From Jatrophihabitans sp. (GTDB taxonomy: Bacteria > Actinomycetota > Actinomycetes > Mycobacteriales > Jatrophihabitantaceae): DNA of 16,563 nt. Made by a program: the position numbers and the translations under genes. The first letter of the stretch is position 1. Each line of letters opens with the position of its first letter. Location of the stretch: NCBI GenBank assembly GCA_004299665.1, contig SCQZ01000370.1, positions 1 to 16,563 of the forward strand, written 5' to 3'. The notes beneath the pieces are model-generated. The model made no database searches, was not told where the DNA came from, and worked only from the letters and a program-made list of their open reading frames with translations. Of this stretch, positions 6,061-13,347 are shown one piece after another.

Positions 6061-6771
6061 ATGTCCGTGGAGCGCAGCATCCGCCTCGATGCGCGCACCG
6101 TCCCGGAGGCGACCGTCGCCCGGCTCGCCACCTACCTGCGGGTCCTCGGCGCCCTGGCCGGCGCCGAGGGCGCCGGCGGCGCGGTATCGGTCGCGGGGGT
6201 CGCGGCGACGATCTCCTCCGACGAACTCGCGGCCGCGGCCGGGGTCAACTCCGCCAAGCTGCGCAAGGACCTGTCCTACCTCGGCTCGTACGGGATCCGC
6301 GGGGTCGGCTACGACGTGGCCACCCTGACCGAGCAGATCGCGCGCACCCTCGGCATCGCCTCGCACCGCTCGGTGGCGCTCGTCGGCGTCGGCAACCTGG
6401 GGCAGGCGCTCGCCGGGTACGACGGCTTCGCCTCCCGCGGGTTCCGCATCGCGGCGCTGTTCGACGCCGACACGGCCCGGATCGGCACCCTCATCCGGGG
6501 CCTGCCGGTGCGGCACGTCGACGAACTCGAGCAGGTGGTGGCCGACCTGCAGATCTCGATCGCGGTGCTGGCGATCCCCGCGGCCGCCGCGCAGGCGGTC
6601 TGCGACCGCGTCGTCGCCGCCGGCGTGACGAGCATCCTCAACTTCGCCCCGGTCGTGCTGTCCGTGCCCGACTCGGTGGACCTGCGCAAGGTCGACCTCG
6701 CCGCCGAGTTGCAGATCCTGTCCTTCCACGAGAGCCGCAAGTCGGCCCTGGCCAACGGGGCCGGATCGTGA
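6061..6771 (+). CDS. rex: Redox-sensing transcriptional repressor Rex
   Basis: A 236-residue repressor that binds DNA when NADH is low and releases it when NADH rises. The N-terminal winged helix holds VPEATVARLATYLR (14-27) and the recognition part SSDELAAAAGVNSAKLRKDLSYLGSYG (52-78). The Rossmann domain starts with VGVGNLG (G109, G111, G114). The C-terminus has SILNFAPVVL and DLRKVDLAAELQILSFH (207-223), the domain-swapped helix region of the family. It is very close to Streptomyces Rex except for about 13 extra Gly/Ala residues between the first helix and the helix-turn-helix (about 33-50). ATG 6061 is preferred, with AGGGG at 6051-6055; GTG 6055 is two codons earlier in frame. The stop overlaps the hemA start as GTGA, so rex leads the hem operon. 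Confidence 0.96.
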   Translation: MSVERSIRLDARTVPEATVARLATYLRVLGALAGAEGAGGAVSVAGVAATISSDELAAAAGVNSAKLRKDLSYLGSYGIRGVGYDVATLTEQIARTLGIASHRSVALVGVGNLGQALAGYDGFASRGFRIAALFDADTARIGTLIRGLPVRHVDELEQVVADLQISIAVLAIPAAAAQAVCDRVVAAGVTSILNFAPVVLSVPDSVDLRKVDLAAELQILSFHESRKSALANGAGS

Positions 6772-8078
6772 GCGTGCTCGTGGTCGGGTTGTCGCACCAC
6801 ACCGCGACGGTGCCGGTCCTGGAACGGGCAGCGGTGCCCGCGGACGAACTGGCCAAGGCGCTGGACGAACTGCACCGCGCCGAGACCGTCAGCGAGGTGC
6901 TGCTGCTGTCGACCTGCAACCGGGTGGAGGTCTACGCCGACGTCGCGCGCTTCCACCCCGCGGTGGCCGAGGTCAGCGCAGTCCTCGCGCGGCGCGCCGG
7001 GCTGCCGGTCGCCGAGTTGGGCGAGCACCTGTACGTGCACTTCGCCGAGGCCGCGGTGGAGCACCTGTTCGCGGTGGCCTCGGGGCTGGACTCGATGGTG
7101 GTGGGGGAGTCGCAGATCCTGGGCCAGCTGCGGGCGGCGTACGCCTCCGGCAGCGACGCCGGCTCGGTCGGGTCCGTGCTGCACGAACTGGCCCAGACGG
7201 CGCTGCGCGTCGGCAAGCGGGTGCACACCGAGACCGGTATCGACCGGGCCGGCGCGTCGGTGCTGTCGAGCGCGCTCGCGCGCGCCGCCGAGGTGCTCGG
7301 GCCGCTCGCCGGGCTGCGGACCGTCATCGTCGGTGCCGGGTCGATGGGGGCGCTCGCCGGCGCCGAACTGCGCCGCCGCGACGTCGGGTCGATCGTCGTC
7401 GCCAACCGCGGGGCCGACCGCGCCGCGCGGCTGGCCGCCGGCATCGGGGCGGGCGTGACCGGTCTCGACGAGCTGCCGGCCGTGATCGCGGACGCCGACC
7501 TGGTCGTCTCGGCGACCGGCGCCACCGGGCTGCTCATGGGCGTCGAGGACCTCGCGCCGCGGAGCGGGCGGCCGTTGGTCGTGCTCGACCTCGCGCTGCC
7601 GCGCGACGTGGCACCCGGCGTGGGGGACCTGCCGGGGGTGACCTACGTCGACCTCGACGCCCTGCGGGAGCGCGAGCCGATGGTGAGCGACGTCGACGTC
7701 GCCGCCGCCGCGGACATCGTGCGCACCGAACTCGCCGCCTACCTGACCCAGCAGCAGCAACTGGCCGTCGCGCCGACCGTCACTGCGTTGCGGGCCCGCG
7801 CGAACCAGGTCGTGGACGGTGAGCTGGCGCGGCTGAACGCCAAGCTCCCGTCCCTGGACGACGACGTGCGCCGCGAGGTCGCCGCCGCGGTGCGCCGCGC
7901 CGTGGAGAAGGTGCTGCACACCCCGACCGTCCGCGTCAAGGAGCTGGCGGCCACACCGGGCGGTGACCGTTACGCCCAAGCGCTGCGGGACCTGTTCGAG
8001 CTCGACCCGGCGACGGTGGAGTCGGTGGCGAGCGTCAACACCCGCCCGGACGCCCGACCGGTGCGGGGGGCGCCGTGA
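6768..8078 (+). CDS. hemA: Glutamyl-tRNA reductase HemA
   Basis: A 436-residue cytoplasmic enzyme that reduces glutamyl-tRNA(Glu) with NADPH to glutamate-1-semialdehyde, the first committed step of C5 heme synthesis. The catalytic cysteine is C50 in LLSTCNRVEVY. The substrate-binding segment SHHTATVPVLER is at 9-20 and VVGESQILGQ at 111-120. The NADPH domain has VGAGSMG (G189, G191, G194), followed by VVANRG and the family signature DLALPRDVAP (274-283). The C-terminal dimerisation helices run from about 305 to 420, with a short disordered tail. Length is normal for the family. The start is GTG 6768, overlapping the rex stop; the end overlaps the hemC start, also GTGA. Both overlaps imply coupled translation. 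Rex control would tie the entry step of heme synthesis to NADH/NAD+. Confidence 0.97.
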   Translation: MSVLVVGLSHHTATVPVLERAAVPADELAKALDELHRAETVSEVLLLSTCNRVEVYADVARFHPAVAEVSAVLARRAGLPVAELGEHLYVHFAEAAVEHLFAVASGLDSMVVGESQILGQLRAAYASGSDAGSVGSVLHELAQTALRVGKRVHTETGIDRAGASVLSSALARAAEVLGPLAGLRTVIVGAGSMGALAGAELRRRDVGSIVVANRGADRAARLAAGIGAGVTGLDELPAVIADADLVVSATGATGLLMGVEDLAPRSGRPLVVLDLALPRDVAPGVGDLPGVTYVDLDALREREPMVSDVDVAAAADIVRTELAAYLTQQQQLAVAPTVTALRARANQVVDGELARLNAKLPSLDDDVRREVAAAVRRAVEKVLHTPTVRVKELAATPGGDRYAQALRDLFELDPATVESVASVNTRPDARPVRGAP

Positions 8079-9025
8079 TCACCACGACCGTGCGGGTGGG
8101 CACCCGCTCCTCCGCGCTGGCCCGCACCCAGACCGCGGGCGTCGCGGCCGCGCTCGGCACGGCCGTCGAACTGGTCCCGATCACGACCGAGGGCGACCGG
8201 TCCCGGGCCCCACTGGCGACCATCGAGGCCGGCCCGGCGGCCGCCGGTGCCGCGGCCGGCACCGGCGTCTTCGTCTCCGCGCTGCGCGCGGCCCTGCTCG
8301 CCGGCACGATCGACGTCGCCGTGCATTCCTGCAAGGACCTGCCGACCGCGCCCGAGCCGGGCATCGCGCTGGCCGCGCTGCCGCGGCGCGAGGATCCCCG
8401 TGACGCCCTGGTCACGCGGCACGGCGCCACCCTCGCCGAACTCGCGACCGGGGCGCGGGTCGGCACCGGCGCGCCGCGGCGCGCCGCGCAACTGCGCGCG
8501 CTCGGGCTCGGCGTCGAGGTCGTCGCGATCCGCGGCAACGTCGACACCCGGCTGGCGATGGTGGCCGACGGCCGGCTGGACGCCGTCGTGCTGGCGCTGT
8601 CCGGGCTGCGCCGCCTCGGCCGGGACGGCGAGGTGAGCGAGATCCTGGACCCGATCCAGGTGCTGCCCGCGCCCGCCCAGGGCGCGCTCGCCGTCGAGTG
8701 CCGCGCGGACGACGCGCCGACCCGTGAACTGCTGGCCGCCCTCGACGACGGCGACACCCGGGCCGCCGTGACCGCCGAGCGCGCCGTCCTCGCGGGGCTG
8801 CGGGCCGGGTGCAGCGCGCCGGTGGGCGCGCTGTGCGAGGTGGCCGTCGACGACGACGGCGCGGCCGAGATCTTCCTGCGCGCCTCGGTGACGGCGCTGG
8901 ACGGCAGCGGCGCCGTCCGGCTGTCCGCCACCGGGCCCGCGACCGAAGCCGAGGCAGTGGGCCGGCGCCTGGCCGCCGACCTGCTCGCCGGGGGTGCTGA
9001 TCAACTGATGGGGAGAGGGCAATGA
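8075..9025 (+). CDS. hemC: Porphobilinogen deaminase (hydroxymethylbilane synthase) HemC
   Basis: A 316-residue enzyme joining four porphobilinogens into hydroxymethylbilane on a covalent dipyrromethane cofactor. The cofactor attaches to C246 in GLRAGCSAPVGAL. Substrate-binding elements include RVGTRSSALA (7-16), HSCKDLPTA (84-92), RVGTGAPRR (128-136) and AIRGNVDTRL (151-160, with the key arginines). The usual hydrophobic residue in HSxKDLPT is Cys here (C86). Residues 50-63 form an Ala/Gly-rich stretch before GVFVSALR. Length is normal. GTG 8075 overlaps the hemA stop and the hemC stop overlaps the hemD start as ATGA, so hemA-C-D act as one unit. Confidence 0.97.
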   Translation: MITTTVRVGTRSSALARTQTAGVAAALGTAVELVPITTEGDRSRAPLATIEAGPAAAGAAAGTGVFVSALRAALLAGTIDVAVHSCKDLPTAPEPGIALAALPRREDPRDALVTRHGATLAELATGARVGTGAPRRAAQLRALGLGVEVVAIRGNVDTRLAMVADGRLDAVVLALSGLRRLGRDGEVSEILDPIQVLPAPAQGALAVECRADDAPTRELLAALDDGDTRAAVTAERAVLAGLRAGCSAPVGALCEVAVDDDGAAEIFLRASVTALDGSGAVRLSATGPATEAEAVGRRLAADLLAGGADQLMGRGQ

Positions 9026-10569
9026 CCCGAGTACGCAAGATCACCGGCCGGATCACCGTGGTGGGCGCGGGCCCGGGCGATCCGGGCCTGCTCGCCGTCG
9101 CCGCCGTCGAAGCGCTGCAGGGTGCCCAGGCCCTGTTCGCCGACGACGCGTGCGGCCCCGCCCTCACCCGGCTCGCCGCGGTCCCGGCGCAGCCGGTCGG
9201 CGGCTCCCCGGCGGAGACGGCCAAGGCGATGCTCGCCGAGGCACGGGCCGGGGCGCACGTGGTGCGGCTGGTCGCCGGTGACCCGTTCACCTCCGAGGCG
9301 GTGACCAAGGAGGTGCTGGCCATCGCCCGCACCAGCGTGCCGTTCCGCGTCGTCCCCGCGGTGTCCGGCGGGCTGGGTGCCGCGACCTACGCGGGCGTCC
9401 CGTACGGCCCGGTCCGGACCGTCGCCGAGATCGCCGACGTGAGCCGCTGCGACGCCGAGGCGCTCGCCGCCGCGCCCGGCACGCTGCTGCTGAGCGTGCC
9501 GTCCGACCAGGTCGCCGACCTCGGCGCGCAACTCGTGGCCAACGGGCTCAAGCCGGACACGCCCGTCACGGTCAGCTGCGCCGCGACCTCCACCGGTCAG
9601 CAGACGGCGTCCGGGACGCTCGGGGAACTCGAGTTCGCCGCCGCCGGGATGACCGGCACGCTCGTCGTCGCGGTCGGCAAGGTCGTCGCGCAGCGCGACC
9701 GGCTCGGCTGGTGGGAGTCGCGCCCGCTGTACGGCTGGCGCGTGCTGGTCCCGCGGACGAAGGAGCAGGCCGCCGCCATGAGCGAGCGGCTGCGCGGCTA
9801 CGGGGCCGTGCCGGCCGAGGTGCCGACGATCGCGGTCGAGGCGCCCCGCACCCCGACGCAGATGGAGCGCGCGATCAAGGGGCTGGTGACCGGCCGCTAC
9901 GAGTGGATCGTGTTCACCTCCACCAACGCGGTCAAGGCGGTGCGGGAGAAGTTCGAGGAGTACGGCCTGGACGCGCGGGCGTTCGCCGGGGTGAAGATCG
10001 CCTGCGTCGGCGAGGTCACCGCCGAGGCCGTTCGGGCCTTCGGGATCCGGCCCGAACTCGTGCCCGCCGGCGAGCAGTCCTCCGAGGGCCTGCTCGCGGA
10101 GTTCCCGCCGTACGACGACGTGCTCGACCCGATCGACCGGGTGCTGCTGCCGCGCGCGGACATCGCGACCGAGACACTCGCCGCCGGCCTGCGCGAGCGG
10201 GGCTGGGAGATCGACGACGTGACCGCGTACCGGACGGTCCGCGCCGCCCCGCCGGCCGCCGAGATCCGCGACGCGATCAAGTCCGGCGGCTTCCAGGCCG
10301 TCTGCTTCACCTCCTCCTCGACGGTGCGCAACCTCGTCGGGATCGCCGGCAAGCCGCACGCCCGCACCGTCGTCGCGTGCATCGGCCCGCAGACGGCGGC
10401 CACGGCGCGCGAGTTCGGGCTGCGCGTCGACGTGCAGCCGGAGGTGGCGACGATCGAGGCGCTGGTCGACGCGCTGGCCGAGTTCGCGGTCGAGAAGGCG
10501 ATCGAGGACCGCGAGCGGGCGGCGGCGGTCGCCGAGAAGAAGGCCTCGCGCTCGCGCCGGGCGCGCTGA
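9022..10569 (+). CDS. hemD: HemD: uroporphyrinogen-III synthase with an N-terminal tetrapyrrole methyltransferase-like domain
   Basis: A 515-residue fusion. Residues about 10-225 form a tetrapyrrole methyltransferase-like domain, with the SAM loop VVGAGPGDPGLLA (13-25) and a GDPF motif (86-89). Several usual SUMT residues after GDPF and around the AGIPLTHRG position are replaced. Residues about 236-490 are the uroporphyrinogen-III synthase, which inverts ring D of hydroxymethylbilane and closes the macrocycle. It has GWRVLVPRTKEQA at its start, EWIVFTSTNAV (294-304), CVGEVTAEAV (328-337) and VCFTSSSTVRN (427-437). A charged, basic tail follows from 490. The same fusion occurs in M. tuberculosis and Streptomyces HemD. 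Whether the first domain makes precorrin-2 for siroheme or B12, or is only structural, is not decided by sequence. AGAGGG precedes ATG 9022. Confidence 0.95.
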   Translation: MTRVRKITGRITVVGAGPGDPGLLAVAAVEALQGAQALFADDACGPALTRLAAVPAQPVGGSPAETAKAMLAEARAGAHVVRLVAGDPFTSEAVTKEVLAIARTSVPFRVVPAVSGGLGAATYAGVPYGPVRTVAEIADVSRCDAEALAAAPGTLLLSVPSDQVADLGAQLVANGLKPDTPVTVSCAATSTGQQTASGTLGELEFAAAGMTGTLVVAVGKVVAQRDRLGWWESRPLYGWRVLVPRTKEQAAAMSERLRGYGAVPAEVPTIAVEAPRTPTQMERAIKGLVTGRYEWIVFTSTNAVKAVREKFEEYGLDARAFAGVKIACVGEVTAEAVRAFGIRPELVPAGEQSSEGLLAEFPPYDDVLDPIDRVLLPRADIATETLAAGLRERGWEIDDVTAYRTVRAAPPAAEIRDAIKSGGFQAVCFTSSSTVRNLVGIAGKPHARTVVACIGPQTAATAREFGLRVDVQPEVATIEALVDALAEFAVEKAIEDRERAAAVAEKKASRSRRAR

Positions 10570-10585
10570 CGGGCGGCGGGTGGTG

Positions 10586-11581
10586 ATGGGCCCGGGCGCG
10601 TTCCCCGCGTTCCGGCCGCGGCGGCTGCGCTCCACCCCGGCGCTGCGGCGGCTCGTCGCGGACGTCGCCGTGCGCCCCGGCGACCTCGTGCTGCCGATGT
10701 TCGTGCGGGAGGGGATCCCCGAGCCGGTGCCGATCGCCGCCATGCCCGGCGTCGTGCAGCACACCCTCGACTCGCTCGCGGCGGCGGCGGTGCGGGCGGT
10801 CGCGGCGGGCGTCGGCGGGCTGATGGTCTTCGGCGTCCCCGCCCGCAAGGACGCCCGCGGCAGCGGCGCGGACGACCCGGACGGCATCCTCAACGTCGCG
10901 CTGCGGCGGCTGGCGAGCGAGGTCGGTGACAGCACGGTGCTGATGTCCGACCTGTGCCTGGACGAGTACACCGACCACGGCCACTGCGGCGTGCTGGCCG
11001 CGGACGGGGTGCGCGTGGACAACGACGCGACGCTGGAGCGGTACGCGGCGATGGGGCGGGCGCAGGCCGAGGCGGGCGCCCACCTGCTCGGCACCAGCGG
11101 GATGATGGACGGCCAGGTCGGCGCGGTGCGGACCGCGCTGGACGCCGCCGGCTTCCCGGACACCGGCATCCTCGCCTACGCGCCCAAGTACGCGTCGGCG
11201 TTCTACGGTCCGTTCCGGGAGGCCGTCGACTCCTCGCTGGTCGGGGACCGGCGCAGCTACCAGCAAGATCCCGCCCGCGCCGTGGCCGAGGCGCTGGCCG
11301 AGGTGGCGCTCGACGTCGCCGAGGGCGCGGACATCGTCATGGTCAAGCCCGCGCTGCCCTACCTCGACGTGCTGCGCGCGGTCGCCGACGCCTCGCCGGT
11401 CCCGGTCGCGGCGTACCAGATCAGCGGCGAGTACGCGATGGTGGAGGCGGCGGCGCAGCGCGGCTGGATCGACCGGGACCGGGCGATCGTCGAGACGCTG
11501 ACCGGCATCCGGCGGGCGGGCGCCTCGATCATCTTGACGTACTGGGCGGCGGAGGTGGCCGACCGCGAGCTGACGTCCTGA
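10586..11581 (+). CDS. hemB: Delta-aminolevulinic acid dehydratase (porphobilinogen synthase) HemB
   Basis: A 331-residue cytoplasmic enzyme condensing two 5-aminolevulinates to porphobilinogen. The Schiff-base lysines are K201 in YAPKYASAFYGPFR and K254 in IVMVKPALPYLD. The metal loop reads DLCLDEYTDHGHCG: C124 and C134 are kept, but the middle cysteine of the three-Cys zinc site is Asp (D126), the mixed type I associate with actinobacteria. GDRRSYQQDP (220-229) and YQISGEYAM (277-285) are further family marks. ATG 10586 is favoured, but GTGs at 10580 and 10583 are in frame and only two codons longer. It sits 16 bp after hemD, and the next gene starts 2 bp after its stop. Confidence 0.97.
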   Translation: MGPGAFPAFRPRRLRSTPALRRLVADVAVRPGDLVLPMFVREGIPEPVPIAAMPGVVQHTLDSLAAAAVRAVAAGVGGLMVFGVPARKDARGSGADDPDGILNVALRRLASEVGDSTVLMSDLCLDEYTDHGHCGVLAADGVRVDNDATLERYAAMGRAQAEAGAHLLGTSGMMDGQVGAVRTALDAAGFPDTGILAYAPKYASAFYGPFREAVDSSLVGDRRSYQQDPARAVAEALAEVALDVAEGADIVMVKPALPYLDVLRAVADASPVPVAAYQISGEYAMVEAAAQRGWIDRDRAIVETLTGIRRAGASIILTYWAAEVADRELTS

Positions 11582-11583
11582 CC

Positions 11584-12522
11584 ATGACCGCACCGGGGAA
11601 GGCCGGAGCGCCGGCCGTGCACCGGGACCCGGCGCGCGGTTATCTGTCCACCGCGGTCCTCGCGGCGCTGATCGTCGCCGCATTCCTCGCCGATGTCGCC
11701 ATCGGCGGCGGGCCCGCGCACGCCGTGGCGTGGATCGTGGTGTTCGTGCTCGTCGTCGGCATCGACGCCCTGATCGTGCACGCGGTCCGGACCCACCGCT
11801 CGGTCGTGGTGACGCAGGACGAGGTCCGGGTCGGGGAGGCGAGCCTGGCGCGCGAGCACATCGTCGGCTACTCGGACAATCCCGCGCCCGGAACGCCGGT
11901 GCTCGGGCACCGCTGGGGATCGCTGCCGCGCGGCATCGCGGGGCTGGCCGTGCAGCTGAGCGACGGCTCCACCGTCCTGGTGCCCGCGCGCCACCCGGCC
12001 CGTCTGGCCACCGTGCTCCGGGCGCGACGGCACGAGCCGGGCGTGCGCCCGGCGGAGCCTGAGGACCTGCCCCTGCTCGCCGAGATCGACGAGCGGGCCG
12101 ACGCGCTGTTCCGCGTCGCCGGCATCGACCTGCCCGCGGTGCCGTACCCGGTCGACGGCCTGCACCGGGCGCGCGCCGTCTTCGTGCACGGCCGGCCGCC
12201 GGACGGGTTCGTGCAGGTGGACGAGGTCGACGGGCTCGCGCACGTACAGGAACTCGCGGTGCTGCCCGGGCAGATGCGGCTCGGCCACGGCTCGGCGCTG
12301 CTCGAGGCCGCCTGCGCGTGGGCCCGCGATCACGGGTATGAGGCCATCACGTTGACCACGTACGCGGACGTGCCGTGGAACGCCCCGTTCTACGCCGCGC
12401 GGGGATTCGCCGCGACGGCCGCCCTCGGCCCGGAGATGGCCGAACTGCGGGACCGGGAGCGGGCGGTCGGGCTGGACGGGGTCGGCACGCGGGTCGTGAT
12501 GCGCCGCGCCCTGCAGCGCTGA
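11584..12522 (+). CDS. Fusion protein: two-TM PH-like membrane domain plus GNAT acetyltransferase domain
   Basis: A 312-residue protein of unknown function. Residues 22-40 and 46-68 are hydrophobic and form a likely two-pass hairpin. Residues 72-147 look like a small beta-rich domain similar to bacterial PH-type domains (VVVTQDEVRVGEASLAREHIV, GIAGLAVQLSDGSTVLVPARH). Residues 154-312 read as a GNAT acetyltransferase: PAEPEDLPLLAEIDERADALF at the start, the acetyl-CoA segment VQELAVLPGQMRLGHGSALLEAA (221-243) and the C-terminal signature WNAPFYAARGF (265-275). The usual first Arg/Gln of the acetyl-CoA loop is Met (M231). The first part may correspond to the membrane protein downstream of hemB in mycobacteria (Rv0513). 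The gene follows hemB by 2 bp without a clear Shine-Dalgarno, so translation is probably coupled. The acetyl acceptor is unknown. Confidence 0.8.
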   Translation: MTAPGKAGAPAVHRDPARGYLSTAVLAALIVAAFLADVAIGGGPAHAVAWIVVFVLVVGIDALIVHAVRTHRSVVVTQDEVRVGEASLAREHIVGYSDNPAPGTPVLGHRWGSLPRGIAGLAVQLSDGSTVLVPARHPARLATVLRARRHEPGVRPAEPEDLPLLAEIDERADALFRVAGIDLPAVPYPVDGLHRARAVFVHGRPPDGFVQVDEVDGLAHVQELAVLPGQMRLGHGSALLEAACAWARDHGYEAITLTTYADVPWNAPFYAARGFAATAALGPEMAELRDRERAVGLDGVGTRVVMRRALQR

Positions 12523-12544
12523 CCGCTCCCGGGTCGGGCGCGGG

Positions 12545-13309
12545 TCAGCGCGGGGCCATCCGGATCGCGCCGTCGAGACGGATGACCTCGCCGTTGAGCA
12601 TCGGGTTGGCGACGATGTGCGCGACCAGTGCCGCGTACTCGCCCGGGTCCCCGAGCCGGGACGGGTGCGGCACCTGCGCCCCCAGCGATGCCTGCGCGTC
12701 CTCGGGCAGCCCCGCGAGCATCGGGGTCTTGAACAGGCCCGGCGCGATGGTCATCACGCGGATCAGCCTGTCGGCCAGGTCGCGCGCGATCGGCAACGTC
12801 ATGCCCACGACCCCGCCCTTGGAGGCCGAGTAGGCGGCCTGGCCGACCTGCCCCTCGAAGGCCGCCACCGACGCGGTGTTGACGATCACCCCGCGCTCGC
12901 CCGCGACCGGCTCGGTGGCGGCGATGCGCTCGGCGGCGAGCCGGATCACGTTGAACGTGCCGATCAGGTTGACGGTCACCACCGCGGCGAACTGCTGCAG
13001 CGGCATCACCGCGCCCTTGCCGGAGATCACCCTGCCGGGGGTGCCGATCCCGGCGCAGTTCACCGCGACGCGTAGCGGCCCCAGTCGCGCCGCGATGTCC
13101 AGGGCGGCGGCGACGTCGGCCTCGCTGGTCACGTTGGCCGGGGCGAACCGCGCCGCCGCCCCGATCTGCTCGGCGGCCTGCGCGCCGCGCGAGGACGGCA
13201 GGTCGACCAGCACGACGCGCGCGCCCTCGGCGGCGAGCCGCCCCGCCGTCGCGAATCCGAGGCCGGACGCCCCACCGGTGATCACTGCCACGCTGCCCGC
13301 GATGTCCAT
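12545..13309 (-). CDS. Type II 3-hydroxyacyl-CoA dehydrogenase-like short-chain dehydrogenase (SDR)
   Basis: A 254-residue classical SDR. The cofactor loop is TGGASGLG (11-18), with D36 after VVLV favouring NAD(H). It has NCAGI (84-88), catalytic S147 in NTASVAAFEG, and Y160/K164 in YSASKGG. The combination NTASVAAFEGQVGQAAYSASKGG with TIAPGLFKTPML resembles HSD17B10-like 3-hydroxyacyl-CoA dehydrogenases, which oxidise 3-hydroxyacyl-CoA in beta-oxidation or branched amino-acid breakdown. It is the only gene in the hem region on the minus strand. It converges on the fusion gene (22-bp gap) and diverges from hemL (38-bp gap). ATG 13309 follows GGAGG at 8 nt; the in-frame GTG 13327 would lack a Shine-Dalgarno. 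The specific substrate is unknown. Confidence 0.9.
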   Translation of the reverse strand: MDIAGSVAVITGGASGLGFATAGRLAAEGARVVLVDLPSSRGAQAAEQIGAAARFAPANVTSEADVAAALDIAARLGPLRVAVNCAGIGTPGRVISGKGAVMPLQQFAAVVTVNLIGTFNVIRLAAERIAATEPVAGERGVIVNTASVAAFEGQVGQAAYSASKGGVVGMTLPIARDLADRLIRVMTIAPGLFKTPMLAGLPEDAQASLGAQVPHPSRLGDPGEYAALVAHIVANPMLNGEVIRLDGAIRMAPR

Positions 13310-13347
13310 GGGCGCATCCTCCCGCACCGGCTTGCGACACTGGTGGG

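Noticed and set aside
6309..7979. A 556-codon open frame on the minus strand opposite rex and hemA
   Set aside because: Its composition is His/Arg/Gly/Gln-rich without motifs, and it is fully antisense to hemA, whose identity is certain.
9001..11169. A 722-codon open frame on the minus strand opposite hemD and hemB
   Set aside because: It mirrors two well-recognised genes and has no Shine-Dalgarno and no recognisable domain. Long antisense frames are a normal side effect of third-position GC bias.
13335..13347. ACACTGG shortly before both hemL (13336) and the TlpA-like gene (15581) as a shared -10 or operator
   Set aside because: Only seven bases agree, no matching -35 is present at either place, and two occurrences of a 7-mer are not enough to claim a motif.
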